Assembly (NCBI RefSeq): GCF_910592395.1
Contig: NC_088319.1
Location: 6,574,001-6,638,000, forward strand
DNA: 64,000 nucleotides
Direction: 5' to 3'
From: Lineus longissimus
Taxonomy: Eukaryota; Nemertea; Pilidiophora; Heteronemertea; Lineidae
In this document: one piece after another, positions 42,838-57,600 of the stretch
Numbering within the stretch: position 1 is the stretch's first letter
Layout of the letters: each line of letters opens with the position of its first letter
Position numbers and translations under genes: made by a program
The notes under the pieces: generated by a model
What the model was told of the DNA's origin: nothing
Seen by the model: only the letters and a program-made list of their open reading frames with translations
The model's database searches: none

Positions 42838-43505
42838 GTCAGGGAGTCCATACATCCTTTGGTTGTTTCGCAGAGAGGAATTACAAACTACAGTTTCTAA
42901 ATAATCCATGCATTAGACTTCATCAAGGAACATTATTTCATTTGCAATCGACGTCGATACATTCACGGAGTACAGGAGGTCATAGCACTTCAGAATTTAC
43001 TTTAACACTAACTTCTCTAATCAAAACTTCCTGATTTAATATGATAAGCGTGGGTGTGAGTAGGTGGGGTTCGGAGAGACCAGGCCATGTTCCTTTTAGG
43101 ACCACCAAGAGTTTACAATCAGAAACTAACTAATCAGTAAAGATATGTCAAGATAGTTATTTCTAAGAAAGGAAGTTATCCACCTACGCAAGAGGCAGCG
43201 ATAGGACAGTCGAAGACATTCTTTACAACTTGCAGCTAAGCCTAGCAACACAATAACTTTGGAATAAGTATTTTTTTCATTACTATGACAACATACAGCT
43301 TACTCTCCACCCACACACTGACGGATCCATTTAGGATACAACTCTAGCAGAGTCAATCATCTGGTGTGGATTCAGGAAGCAAGTGCTTTCCTGTTCATAT
43401 TTTCAAAACATAAACTTGATGCAGATACTTATCCATTTCAGCAAATTCAAACTAAATCTAAAAACAACACAATTATCTTCACAGATTTCATTTTGTCAGC
43501 CACAG
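42838..43505. repeat. Dispersed repeat, copy 2 (first copy at 25056-25745)
   Basis: Same order and orientation as copy 1, including CAATCGACGTCGATACATTC, GTGGGTGTGAGTAGGTGGGG-like words and the end TTTCATTTTGTCAGCCACAG. At 43520 a TTTTAGCTCACCTCC word starts what looks like a remnant of the E-type repeats. Confidence 0.75.
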
Positions 43506-44014
43506 TTACTGTACAATAATTTTTAGCTCACCTCCAGAGAGTAATTGGGAGACCAGTTCATGTGTGCTGACAGGTATGAACATGCTATTACATTGTTCTG
43601 GATACGAAAATCTAATTGATGAGTCCCTGAGCACCAGTATGAAACAACGGCCACCATTTATATAGTTCAAAGTCAAATAGAAATTGTGATTCAGAAGATT
43701 TTAAGTGTGTACTTGAGGTGGTGGAATTCAGTCACATTTATAATGCATGTATCAATAAATAAAGTAAACAAGAAAATGTTAAGAAATGTTGGGTTCACCC
43801 AGGGTTTAATCTAAGGATCACCTGATCCCAAGTGCAACCATTCACATTCAACAAGGGTTTCTTCAGTCCCTTTTGCTTGTAAAAATCCTGAGAATTAAAG
43901 CATGTAAAGATATCAATGAAGCTCACAAACTGAACAATAACTGGTACTGGGTCGATATCCTGGTGACCCCTGGCACCACCAGGGGTTGGCACAGGTTCGA
44001 GGCTACTCTACGAG

Positions 44015-44385
44015 TTAAAGTAGGGTTTACTCTAGCATGTCTAGAGAAAGTATACATGTTTGTACAGATGTACATGTATACCATGAGGTACAGATGTATA
44101 CCATGGGTTTACTCTAGCATTTCTAGAGGAAGTGTACGTGTACCATGAATTTACGTACTGCTTTACATGTATATGAATCTAGAGTTAAGTACAGATATAT
44201 ACCGTGGGTTTATTCCAGCTTGTCTAGAGGAAGAATACATGTATGTGTATCATGAATTAACATACCACTTTACATGTACATCTGAATCTAGAGTTAAGTA
44301 CAGATGTATACCATGGGTTTACTCCAGCTTGTCTGGAGGAAGTATACATGTTTGTGTACCATGAGTTTACATGTATATGAAACCA
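44015..44385. repeat. Minisatellite, about three units of ~120 bases
   Basis: Repeats the order: GGTTTACTCTAGC or GGTTTATTCCAGC, TTGTCTAGAGGAAG, ATACATGT, TACCATGA, TTTACATGTA, ATGAATCTAGAGTTAAGTAC, AGATGTATACC. Units start near 44022, 44104, 44205 and 44315, with the first unit shorter. Rich in TACATGTA. Open frames through it are a by-product. Confidence 0.75.
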
Positions 44386-44389
44386 GCTC

Positions 44390-45563
44390 ATATATCTGGC
44401 AACTGTAAGGCCGCTAATCAATAGTGTGGTCCAGTTTCAAGTGACTCAATTAGTTTAACACAATCAATAATTTGGCCCAGTTTCAAGTGAGTAGTTTGTT
44501 GGTCAATGGTTTCCCTGACTGTGATAAATAATAAAATAGTCAAAACACCCTTGTGAAATTTCTGAGTGAGCAGAACACATGTTATTGGTCTTATTGGCTA
44601 GGATCTTAAAATTGAATTCTTGCTGACATTAGTGACAAGCAAGAGGTTTTCGCCACAGAATATTTTTGTGAGAAAGACCGACTCGCAAAAAAAGCAAAAA
44701 AATAAATCCGGCAGGCAACAAATATTTCTGTTCTCCAGTATGTTATCACCAGCCTAATAACAGAGAAAGCAGTGTCCATGACATAGCAGTTTGCCTCGTG
44801 TGATTTAGCCATGTTCAGTCACCGCCAAGACTTCGTCAGCATATATTGCAAATTTTACACCCTTTCCGACACCCATTTCGTCTTCAACTTCAAGGTTAAA
44901 TTACAATGCTTACGATTTGATTTTAAAATTTACAAAGATTTTCATATTGATCTTATTATTATGTCGAATCCTAAATTGGACCTGTGCACAAGATGGATAT
45001 AACAAAGGCGTTATCCAAGTTGTACGCCATGACTTCATTATTTTTACCTAATACTCAGCTCCCATCCCGAATTTAAAAATATTATTGTGCTGGTACACAC
45101 AGTTTATCAGTGTGAAAACGTTTGTCACTTCAGTGGAATCAAAGTTATCATTTGACGAGTGTCATTCACTCTCTATGTTTGAGTCAAATATTCCACAACC
45201 TCTGTACTTTTATCATCCTCCAGTGGGAGGGCAGATCATCTTCATATGTGTGTCACTTGGGTATATATTTTGATCGAGTATATAGTATAGTAGGTGTATA
45301 ATTGGACATGTGCTCTGGTATCAAAATTGAAATTAACAGAGCTTTTTTAGAATTTAAAAACCACAACCATGACCACCTGATGAAAGAATCATCAAATACA
45401 TTTTTATATCTTCTTCTGTGTATTATTATATATTTCTGAAGGTAAAATATTAGTAATGCACTTAATAGAATAGAATATTCACAGAAGTTTTTGATTTTAA
45501 GTTCTTCCTCTGCTATAGGAAGTCATATCCTGGCCGCCACCAATGATCTCTGTGTATTTTCAG
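44390..45563. other. Upstream side of the SFI1-like gene, first exon not found
   Basis: The giant exon begins at an acceptor at 45564 and needs one base from an earlier exon, so at least one upstream exon exists. I could not identify it. An ATG at 44811 opens a 63-codon frame without a supported donor. No promoter motif can be assigned with confidence. Confidence 0.35.
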
Positions 45564-48500
45564 GTCCATTGGTCCAGACCTCAACACCTAAATCAAAGGT
45601 GCAGAGAACTACACCCAGGAGGAGTCAACAACCATCCAACACCCGGTCTCATATACAGTATGAGATACATTCTCATGTGTTTGTCCCGGGGCAAGTCCAG
45701 CGCCTGACCAGGCACCAGGGGGCGTATCACGAGAATGTCCAAGGAAATAACCTAGGCAACCAAAGTGGTACTTGCAGCCCGAGCCAAAACCATGGAGATA
45801 CTCGTAATGGCTCTATGCCTTCTTGGAATCACGTTCAAAGACTTGAGACAATTTTGCCACGGATGGAAAATACTCAACATAATTGTGATAGATCTTTTAA
45901 TTTCTTACAACAGGATACAAATGCCCCTGGTCCTCGATCACCATTACAACCAGGACAAGGTGACTCACCCTACACCCTGACCCAGCCCAACAATTATCAC
46001 TCTGAAACTCATCATCAGTATTATCGTAAAACACGCTCAAGTGATGCTGGGCATAAACATCCTGATTTGTGTATCCGTAACCAGGGAAACGGACATGGAT
46101 TTTCTGCTAATGATGTCGCATCACCTAAGATTGATTCATTTTTATGTCGAATCCCTAGAAAAGTTGCATGCAACAGCAGAGCAGAAAAAAGCAATAACCA
46201 TTTCCATGGTAACCATTCGACAGATTCTCGTGAGAATGTTAATGGTAACCTTAACAACGGTGTCCACTCTGCCAATGTGATAAATAGAGATAGTGGTAAA
46301 TATAGAGGTGACGGTGATATGTACACTGAATGTGATGAAGTCGTGAAATGTTCTGAAAGGGAGGTGTTGGTGAATGAAATCAATGATGAGCCAAACTTCA
46401 GCATTTCTCAGCTCGATTTCCATGATGACACTATGGACCCTGACCAAGTCGAGCTCAGTCGTCAGATTCTAAGGATTGCAAAAGTTCAGAAACGTCTGTT
46501 GGATATAAATGTAGAGTTGGATTCCTTGAATGAGCAGGATAGGCATGTTACTATTGGGGATTCAAAGTTGGAGTGGGATCTGTCTAAAATCAGTCAACTG
46601 GAGGAGTGCAGGGGTGTGGATGACATTTTGGGGCGTGGCTGTAAAGAAATTTCAGAGGAATCTCTTAAAAATGGAGATACTTCACCTCGCTCATATATTC
46701 CTTATCCTAAGACTGGCAAGTTGAAGTCACCGGTGAAACAAAGGATTGATTTAGTCCAATTAGAATTAAATTCACTCCACAAGGATCTAGAAAGTTCAAA
46801 AAGTCATGTTCAATCTGATTTTGGAGAACAGACTTCCAAAGTTTTGTCAGAAAATGGATGTGATTCTGTGTGTGCTGATGTCAAGTCTTTGCCGAGAACA
46901 TATAGAACACAAAGCTTTGGCAGTAAGGACTCAACTGGTCTTTGCTCTGAGGGCAATTTAGAGTACAGAATGTCCCCACAATATCTTGAATCAGAACTTG
47001 TTTCAAAGGTTGCCCAAGGGGTGCATTGCCAGTCTTGCAGTGCCATTACTCAAGAGCATGAAAGTAGATTCATCAATTCCAGTCTCAAAGTGGAAAGGTA
47101 TCAACAACCAGTGTCTGTAACATTTTCTGACCCAGGGATTCGCTGTTTTCATAACCAGGAAGACAGAAAAGTACAGCTTCATCAAAGACCTCTCAACACA
47201 AGTAAGGACTTGGTGGCAAGATCATTGTCAACTTCCCCTGTGTCATCTTTACTAACCTCACCACTTGAGGGTAGTACTTCAGAAAGAAATTTCAGAAAAA
47301 CGGAAATGGACACTTCCACAACAGTCTCATCTCAAGATGGTGCTAATTTTATTAAAGCTAAGGAACCCGACTCATCAAGGCAGCGAAATTCTTCATTCTT
47401 TTCACCACATGGATTCTCCAGTGCATCCGCCATAAAACATCTTCCAGACAACAAATCTGATGCTGCAAGGCAAAGCCGTCCGCAGTGTCCAACTCGTCCT
47501 GCAGTTGACATGGTTTACATGAATAATGAAGCACGCTCACCACTAGGGGGTGCTGGTCGATCATCTTCACAAACACTGCAGACGGATTCAAATAATCAGT
47601 TTGTAGACAGTCAAACTCACCACACTCACAGGAACCTACTTGTTTCGCCTTGCAATGGTGTCAGTCCACCCAGGTTAAAAGATTCACCATCAGAGAATGC
47701 TGCAATTACGAACGTAGGTACTAACTTCTCTGCAAGTGGATTTAGTCGGTTGAAATTTTATTCTGATAAAAAACGGCAAACAAACGTTCAAATTCCTGGA
47801 GTTGTTCCAAAGTTTGTAAAAGATAACACAGAGGATAAGATGGGTAGGAGACAACTCCAAGCTGGCCTTGGAACCTATGGCTCTGATACCTTAGACAAAA
47901 CTTTTCAAAAGAAGCACCTTGAATTTGTTCCAGTCTCGGCAGAGCTGGTACCACCACATTCTGGCCAACTAAAGAAAACCGCTCAAAGGAAATTAGCATA
48001 TTCTCATGATAGTCTCTTGGAGGGTGACTCTGACGTTGAATCATTGCTGAACCGCTCGCAGGAGTTGCAAAACCAATTGCGTCTTTCTTCAGAAGAAACA
48101 GATGAATATGCATCTCTATCTCCAACATATTTGCCACCCTCACTGCAGTCCAAATCATCTCCAAGATTAAGACCCACAACTGGGTCAATTAAATTGAGGA
48201 CGCGGGGATATCTCTCGCAGAATGACTTGTCCTCACCAGCTTTGTCGCACCATTTGAATTGTCATGTGTACCAGTCCCCTCTTGAGTCGTCAGTGATACT
48301 CACTTCTCCTATGGCCTCTTCGAACATCAACACATCTCCAAACTTGGCTTGCTGGTCTCCTACAGCTACATGTTTGACTTCTCCCATCCTAACCCAAAGA
48401 GCCAGCTCGGCCCAAGGGACCAGCGATTCACGAAGTTCTTGTCAGACGTCGTTCACTTCCCCTCTCGGGGCTTCACCGAATTCTGCTGAAGAATGGAATG

Positions 48501-48670
48501 CACGGATTACCCACTTGATGAAGTCGTATGGCTCTCAATCCTCAGAGTCGAAAAGCCATCATGGTTCCAGCCCAGGTTGTGATGTTTGCTCCTCAGGAAC
48601 AAGAACTATCAGACTGATTGAGCTCCTGTATGGCAGTGACAGAGACAAGTTACAGGAGTTTGTAGTCAAG
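45564..48670 (+). CDS. Giant Ser-rich first visible exon of the SFI1-like gene
   Basis: 3,107 bases with 1,035 uninterrupted codons between acceptor TGTGTATTTTCAG and donor GTCAAG|GTATGT. The chance of such an open frame without coding is negligible. It codes a low-complexity, Ser/Thr/Asn/His-rich, probably disordered protein (for example PVQTSTPKSKVQRTTPRRSQ near the start) with two short coiled-coil candidates: VELSRQILRIAKVQKRLLDI with NVELDSLNEQD (near residue 300) and DSDVESLLNRSQELQNQLRL (near residue 830). Many S/T-P sites (SPTYLPPSLQS, SPNLACWSPT, LTSPMASSN) suggest cell-cycle kinase targets. It ends LIELLYGSDRDKLQEFVVK, leading into the first SFI1 repeats. I recognise no named domain. 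Confidence 0.88.
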
Positions 48671-51600
48671 GTATGTAAGTCTTTGATGGGAAGCTGTGTT
48701 AGTCAAATAAAATTCAGTTGGCATTTGATCATGAAGAAGGTGTTGGGGAAACATTATTTAATACCGGTACTCATTTTGGAAGTAAAGCCTTGAATGAATA
48801 TGTTTGGGATTCTGTATAATACTAACAGAGACAAGCTATACAAGTTTGTAGTCAAGTTATGTTTTAAACCCCTTGAATCAGACCTATTGAGCTTCTGCAT
48901 GGTAACAACAGAGCCAGGTAACATGTGTTTGCAGCAAAATCTGCCATTTAACTTCAAAAGGCAGCGAAGGAGATGAATTAAAGTAGTTTGTACTCAAGAT
49001 TTGTATTGTATGTGAGCTCCTGTATGGTGATGACAGAGACTAAGTTACAGGAGTTTGTACTCAAGGTATGTGAGCCCTTGAATCAGACTGATTGCGCTCC
49101 CGTATGGTATAATGATATAGATAGGCTGCACAAGTTTGTACTAGGTATTAGCTACTCGCACACTGACTGCAAATCTCTATAAAGTCTTTGCAGAGATTTT
49201 GATTTTACTGATAGCCTTTCAGTGTTGAAACAATACTTGGCGAACAAACGGGGTGCAGCTGCCCTTTTGTTACGGGGGGAGGCAAAAACACTTGGATTTT
49301 TTTGGTCCCAAATTCATAGTAAAAAACAGAGAGGGGGGGGTACAGTTGACTGTACTTGCTTTGATTTCCTGCCAAATTAATAAGAGGAGAGAGAACGCAA
49401 TCAACCAGCAAAGTCATAATTACTCTATTGGTAAATGAAGGCAACACAATATGTACAACAGGTATGTAATACTGTGTTTTGATACTAATACAAAACCATG
49501 AAAAATGTAGATATTTCTTTCTATCACTTGTTGACTAGGATTTGACCTTTCAGGCACGATGGTTCACAGCATGGCATGCCAAAATCAAGCGGAAAAAAGC
49601 CTGGAAAAAAAGCATCAAAGTCTGCATCGAACGAGCAGATATCTTTTGGCGACGAATCCTGATCACACGATATTTCACCCAATGGCAGGGGTCGTGCCAC
49701 TGGAAGGAGAGGTTGGCTGTGTCAGTCGGCAAGAGACGAGCACTGCAGAAAGGCTTGAATGGGTTGAAGTGGGCTCTACACCAGAGCAAGGATGTAGAAG
49801 ATGTGGTTGTACAGAGGGTGAAGACATTAAAGTTGCACTGTGCATTCAACGAGGTAAGCACTATTACAAATAAAGGTTCATGTTTGGCTGCCCTTTCCTG
49901 CCAAAAAAGATACATATATGTGTTGGCCATCATTTGTATTGTGTGACATCACAAGATGGTCTATTACACTATTCACACCTCTGTCATGTCGTTCTTGCAC
50001 GTGCCTGACCAGTCAGTTGCATGCTGGCATCTGTCTTGAATTTTACATTGTATGATGTCATTTTTGCCGACATGGCAGTATCAGGTTTGGGGCCAAGATG
50101 TTCGCCCCATGAATGGCTGATATAAATGCCCAATGCCCACAGAATTTGGTCAGTTGCTGTGTTTCAACCATTTTTTAATGCTTTCTGCTTACTCTGTCGG
50201 TATGGTCAGAATAATGTATGGCATAATCAGCATCAGTATGTTGATTTGTTTATAAGGAGTCCTCGGTTCCGCAATTGAATAGTCGCTCATCCACTCTCGT
50301 GCATTACATTTCAGAGAGCCCGGTCCCTGACTGGGAAATTGTGGCTGCTAACTGGTTACCAATCGGGAATTTTATGTGTAGAGAAAATGTATTTACAGAA
50401 TCGGGCCTAAATTTTAGCTCGCTGTAGGGGAGTCTATACAACACCACTGTCTCCGTAGTCCGTCGTCGACGTATCCTGTTTCAAAAACAGCGGCACGTTC
50501 CCTAAACGCTAGAGCTATGAACTTGAAATTTGTGTACACGCGACCCCCTAGCAGGTCAGGTGACCCCTGACCATGAATTTCAGTCCGATCTGATTCTTGA
50601 CTTGGCCACCAGGGGGCCAGAAGTGGAAGCCTAAAAAGTGTGATATCTCTCTTATGAGTGACATGGTTTCTATAAAATTTTAATGGTAGGTTCTCCTAGC
50701 AAGGATACATCACATATCGTACGGGTTTTTGATTTGACGAAATTTTCAAGGTGACAGAGGTCAAATGGTGTTAATTGGCGTAAATTGGTCATTTGAGTGT
50801 AACCATGGCACGTTTCTTAACCGCTAAAGCTATGAACTTGAAATTTGGGACACATGACTCCCTACGTCATTTCAACTCTGAAACCAAATTTCAGGCAGAT
50901 CTGATTCTTGACTTAGCAACCAGGGGGCCAAAACTAAAAAAGGTAAAAAGTGCAATATCTCGCTTATTATTGGTGACTTGTTTTCAATGATATTTTTATG
51001 GTAGGTACTCCAAGCAACGATACATCACATGTCAGACTGAATTAGGTTTGACTTATAAACTATACAATGTACATGTAGCAGGTTTCTTAACCAGGATGAA
51101 TTCCTAACCACCAAATATCTATACGGTGAGCACAATGGCCACTGGTCGTTTCATTTATACATAAAAATATTTTGCTGAATTTGAAAGTTCACAATAACGA
51201 TCAAGTTGTCTAAATCCTGAATGAAACAGACAACTCAATCATATGAAAACTAAACAGTTAGCATTTTTTAAATGATAGATACAACATACAGAAATCATAC
51301 GTTCATTCCCTCGATAGATCGAGCCACAACAAAATCCTACCTTCATCATATCATATCATTAGGCCTACCGGCGTCATAACCCTATTGGAATTTTGTGGGA
51401 GGTATGGAGTCCACTAAAGGCTACTGTCCACCTATGTGGGATCTTTTACTTGCCCTTGCATAGACACTCGAGTACAAGGGACCACGGCTTTCAGTCTCAT
51501 CTGACAGACCCTCGAGTATTTCATACGTTGTACTTGTTGTGAAGAGCCTGGAATTTTAGTACCTTTAAAGCCACGCTGGTTCATCCAGAAATACAATCCT

Positions 51601-54600
51601 GGGTACTCCCCGAGATCGAACCCGGGCCCTATTGCATGGTATTCTAAAACACCTGAGTGAGAATATTGCATTTTCATCATGGATAATGAATATAGCCTCA
51701 TTTTCACCACAGAGGTTTGGGTGAGGCAACCCAAACAGCTTGAGTTGGTGCACTTGTGGAAGCATTTCAAAAGCATTTAAAACCACATTATTTGATATTT
51801 AATTTGAGATCTTTTCGAATAGAAATTGATACCTCACTGTTGGTATTGATTGTCTCACCCAAACCACTCAGGTGGAGGTGAAATGTTGGCCAAAACATCG
51901 GCTCTGCCTCGATTTTGGTCTGCATTTTAGCTCCACCCTCACGGTTTGGGTGAGGCAGCCAATACCTCCAGTTCGATTGTTTGATTATTTGAAAACTAAT
52001 CCTAACTTGGCAATGGAAGTTGGTAGTTAGTCAATTTATTGCTGTGTTGAACAGCTCCTCAAAAATTAATCTTGCTAAAAAATTGTGGTCATTTGGTTGA
52101 CATCATTCTGATGGTGCCATCTGCACGAGCCGTGTAACACATGAAGTGACCATTGTGCAAAGCTCTGCAGGACATGCCTACACCAATGCAAAGGCCATGA
52201 TCTAGAGATATTTTTTTCAAAACTACCAATTCTGCTGTTTTTTCTTCTATTTTCAGTGGAGGAACCAAACTGAAGCGCGTAGATTAAATCGTCTGCAGCA
52301 CATGTTTACCAAATGGCTGGTAATTGTTGCAAAGAAAAGACATGTGAAACACTTGAATGCCAAGGCCACAAACCACCTGCTCTCAAAGATGTATTACCAG
52401 TGGAAGCTGGCGATGTATCAGACCCAGAGTGCGGGCATTGCAGATCTTCACTACAAGTAAGACCTACATGTATTCAACTCGGATGTGGTCATCATGACAA
52501 CTGCTGGAGGTGGAACAAATTACCTTGCAGAAGGCCATTTCATGTCTATCATATATATATATATATATATGCAAAATGCATTTTGTCTCAGACCATTCCA
52601 GTGACAAACTCTTGATAGCCATGGCTGCACTAAAGGAAGACCAAACCATGACATTCGTCCCTTCATGTGAACGATATACCATCTCATGTCTTGCCAAATT
52701 GCAGCTTTGAAATAGTTTGAATGTATGTCAATTAAAAGACATGCAGAAGGAACCTCAAAGAGAACTTTCAGTCTGTGCTCAGCTATTTCCCAAAATGTTT
52801 CCAAGGTATTGGTGTATTTGTAAAAAATGGAGTGATTCCTTGCCGTCATGGTCCAACACCTGCTTGGGCACTGTCAAATTACGTGAAATTACATTATGTA
52901 AGATTTGTACAGATAAATCCTCGTCTCTACTTTCAAGAGTGACTGTTCTCTGCACGTTCTTTGACACCTGGCGTCAGAGTGCCAAGACGGCTGTTTCTGA
53001 GAGGGAGGAGATTAAAACGGCCATCCTGCATTATGAGACGAATCTGTATCGGACTACCTTCAACCAGATGAAATTCACCTATACATTGCATTGTGTTGCC
53101 AGGTCACATCATAGGTTTGTTTCTGTCTCAAATGCTCATTCCTTGTCTATGTCATGCATTCAGCATTATCATTACCTCCAAGTCGAATCAAACATGGCCG
53201 CTGGCTGGACTGGTGGATGCCTTCACATTTTAGTCAACATTTAGTCTCATCTTGCACACAAATCTCAGGAGATGTTCAGGAAATGTGGGAAAAGTCGTGC
53301 TTATTTCGTTTATGACCATTATATTTTTTAAGATGACAGTTTTAGAATGACCCCTTTAAACAATACTGGTAGATTTGTAATGTAATGTATGAGAAGAGCG
53401 AAGACCCAGGGGAAACCTACACTTTTCAGGAGAGAGCTACCCTCTGTATTGTGTGTGTGCGTGTGTGCATGGGGGGCTCTTGACATGACACAGCAGTGTT
53501 AACTGAAATTATTTGAATATGAGTCTTCAGTATAGCATTTCTGCTCAAAGAATCAGATTTTAAATAGATATTCCATGGTTATTATTCAGGAAGAAGACTT
53601 TATTAGCTGCAGTATGTAGTTGGCACCAGGCTACCAGACTCACCAAGATGGAGCGCCTACATCGGCTGAGTATGGCGAGGGAACTGAGGAGGTGGCACCT
53701 ATTGAAAGCAGCGTTTAGCCATTGGTATCAAAGGTTGATGGAGCAAAGAGCTGAACATCATTATAAAAAAGAAATGTTGAGGTAAGTGATCGATGGTTGT
53801 TCTCCTAATTATTTTGGGAACAAAATCCCCAGATCTCTCTTGTGTCATGATGCAGACCAGTAAATTATGTTTGAATCTATCATCAGCCTTGCTTGAGTAC
53901 TCTTTATCAGGTGCTTCATGCTACAACTCTACTGGGATTCAGGGATTCTTCTCGGTTGCCATCTATGTCTTCATTGACCGTCTCATAGAAATTGTGATTT
54001 GTGCTCATATTTTTCCCATATATTCCTTCTTCCAGAAATGCTTTCACGGCATGGCAGCAAACAATGAAAGTTCGCTGTGAACATGACAAGCTCCAAGAAG
54101 CTGTGGCCGACAGATTCTACGTAAAGAGAGCTTTAGACCAGTGGCGGGACAAGGTCAGGATTCAAAAAGATGTGCACAGAAATGCTGCTCTTGTTCTTCA
54201 GAGGGTCTGGCTGAAGATGATCTTCACTGAGTGGAAATATTATGCTTCCTACCAAGCAGAGCTCAGGTTAGTTATAATGATAATGATGATGATGATAACA
54301 AATAATGAAAGCTTTTGTGTAGGGATGAACAAGATTTTCCAAAAGCCCTTAGTTTTCAACAATGTCACTAATTGTACAGCCAGTTCCATAAGTATGTATC
54401 GCTCACATTGTATCCTATTCTACTCGGTTCCTGGTCGGTCCGAAACGCTATTATTTAAAGTACGACACGGGGACGAACCGACAGAATCACAGACCGAACG
54501 TGATTCGTGACCTAATAACTGTTGTGTCGTAGTTCAGATTTTATCGGGTCGTGTATTGATTTTATTTGGTCCGTGTATCACCGATTTAGTTCGGTTCCTA

Positions 54601-57600
54601 AGCAATCGATTGGCCGGTTTTTATCGGACTGTGATTACCGGCATTGACTGGGGCCCGGTCCTGTCATCGTGCAGCAGAATGACAGATGATGTTCCCGGGG
54701 AAGGGTGGATGGCTGATTACCGTTTTTAAAAGATAATGCCCAATCTAATCCCCTGCCGGTATCTGTCCAAAACAACCCATCTAAAATGATCGAAAATTAT
54801 GCTGTAATCCAACCAACCCAGTAGTCCCGGCCGCGCCACCTGTCCAAACAAAATGTGAGGACACAACTCAAATCAATGCGTGCATACATTTGTTTCCAAC
54901 AAAATTTGAGTGTCTCCCCTAACAATTTGTATGTATTACAATGTCCCAACGGAGCATTCCACGGAACACACAGGTATCCTTAACTCCAAGACAAACTACC
55001 CAAAAAATGTGCGGTGTACGCATCATTGATCATAATCATAATGATAAGAAACTGGTGTTAATTTGCATATTGATCAGTTCCATGCTTGGTGATCGGCTCT
55101 CCAGTCTCTGCAAGTCTTTGCGCCTTGCAGTTTTTGCTTCTTTTCTGTCAGCAAAATTATTTTATCTTAGATATCTGTTTTGAGAGAGTGCAAATAAAAT
55201 TTGGGTGAAATACTTCCTATTTATAGCTACTTCTTTGACTAGATATGGGTATTTTCTTCAAAAAGAAAAGTTGAATTTCATGTGGCCTGTTATTAATTGA
55301 CAACTGTCTACTGACATCTTGTGAAAGCTGATTGGTCAAAGCAGCAGACAGCTCAATCGCTCTCCAACAAGTTTCAGAGGCAAGTCTGAAGATCAAAAGC
55401 ACTGGAGTCGAGAAAGTTTTGACATGGATAATTAGTTCTACATGATTTATAGAGAAGAGTCCTTTGATGTGTTCGCAAGATGTTGAAATTTGATATGACT
55501 GACTCCAATCTTAAACCGGCCAATTCTAATTAAAATGGGACGCAGGTAGTCGACCCCGACTCCAGGTCAAATCAAAGGATAGCATGGTGAATAGCATAGG
55601 GAAAAGCAGATGCAGATTCTGGATTGAACTTGTGATTTTTGCTTAGGCTGCCATTGGTGTGATGGGTAGTTTGCGGGTTTAGTTTGCAAGTTTGCTGGCA
55701 CAAAAATTGCGCTTTGGATTTTAATGTTGTTGTGAGCTTTGGATTATTATCTCCCGGGTCGTTAACTGCTGCTAATCACGTGGATACAATGTAGGTCAAA
55801 ATATGCCTGTGTTCGAAATGAAATAAATGTCATTGGTGACGTGGCCCGTCATCTCTTCCCCAGTTCATGTCGTATCGTCTTCGGTTCATATCGGCGAGTC
55901 GGTCAGTACCCTAACATGTCTAAATGACCTAGGTTCGTAATATAATTTATTTCAGTTTGTGTGCTGCAAAACCTAGGTCAACGCAGCTATAGATTTGAGT
56001 TAGAACCGTGCAATACACAAAGCGATTATTGGTTTCTGGATTGTTCCTTACAGGTTGTAAAGTGCCAAAACCGATACATCCTTGGACCTTGCTGTAAGTT
56101 GTCTCTGGGGCTTCCCTACAGCACTTACTAGGGCTAAACCTGGGTGGACAAAGGATTTACCAAGGTCCATATTTACGAAAGGGCCGCACAATTTTCAGGC
56201 TCAAACAAAGATATACTTTATATTCATAACATGCATAAAGGTCGTGTATTGCTTAAAATCTTGGGGACCACGCAAGTTTATCAAAGCGCAAAGAATTACC
56301 AAGTCAGAAAGGCTTGCAAAATTGCAGTCATGCCAACAACAGTACCTCATATCTGCAAGAAGTTCTAACATTTCCCGAAACTAAAGAAGGTGAAAACTAT
56401 GTTCTTTCTTCCGATCTTCAAATTAATATAACACTTTTTTAGCAAGTTGTTGTGACTCATTTACCAAAGCCTAAATTTATTTGATGTATCATGTTTAAAG
56501 TTGTACAGTTGAAGCACATTGATTTGCTTTTTGTACACATCTTGATTGTGTTCTGCTCTTCAAAACGTTCTGTTTTTGTTTTGAAACTGCAGGAGTAAAA
56601 TGCAGATAGCGAGGACATTGACTGATACCAGGACAATGAAAATGATGTTGGATACTTGGCAGAGAAGGTTCTATTCCCAGGTAGAGTTGGAGGAGGCCCA
56701 GGGAGTCTGGTCACATGCCTGTGCAAGGTGAGTTGAGTGAACTATTAATCACTCTGTTTATTTTGATTTGATTAAAACTCAGGAACCAGATCCTAATTCG
56801 AAATATGAATTAATGAATTGATTGATTTATTGTGATGCAGGTTTATACTGTCTCTTCCTTTTGTAGTTCATTGCACCAAGGCTGAGTTACCAGAAATGCT
56901 TAATTCAAATTGTCTGAAGAAGTGGTGTTGACAGTGAATAAGACTTCACCTAAACTCTGCCAACCTGAAGCCCTTCCTTTTGAAAAACACATGACTCTTT
57001 GACGTATCCCGCCGTTGTTGTAGTGGAATTGTAACGTTCTTTATTGATTAATAACTGAAAATGAACAGTCCTCTTCACTGTAAGGCTATACTGCAGACGT
57101 CTTCATGGACTAGTTTAAATGTTTGCATAATGTTGGTTGGCAGTTAGTTAAAGATACTCGGGATTGATTAGATTGAAAGTTCCTCCATTGACTTGTACAT
57201 GCCCACAAATGAAGTGCCAAAGTCCGATTCAAACCTTGGGACATCTTCTCACACTTGATAATGTTTTATTTCAGGAGGGCAGCACAACAATGGAGAAAAA
57301 TCATTCACATCCGGAAACTCCACAGACTTCTTGAAGTGTCTGATTCACTCAGGAATCAGCGTCATCTTGTTGTCTACTTCAGCAAGTGGCAAACAGCACA
57401 GCTACGAATCAGACAATTAGACAAGAGAGAAGTGAATGTTGGTCGCATCTTGTCCCGCAGCAGGCTGTATCATTTCTTCACGACATGGAGGATCAGGGTG
57501 AAAGAATCTCACTTGATTAAGCCACTGAGGCAGAGGGTACAGAGGAAGGCTATGGCAAGGTAGGGCCATTTGTGGAAGTTACCTTTATCGAAACACTAAG

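Noticed and set aside
48671-48793. Extension of the giant exon to the stop at 48793
   Set aside because: The donor at 48671 is a strong consensus site and joins in phase to the next SFI1 exon; the read-through residues show no repeat pattern.
51590-51640. A tRNA gene, because of GGGTTCGATCTCGG
   Set aside because: Only the B box is good. The acceptor, D and anticodon arms do not fold, and the downstream body and tail are those of a SINE.
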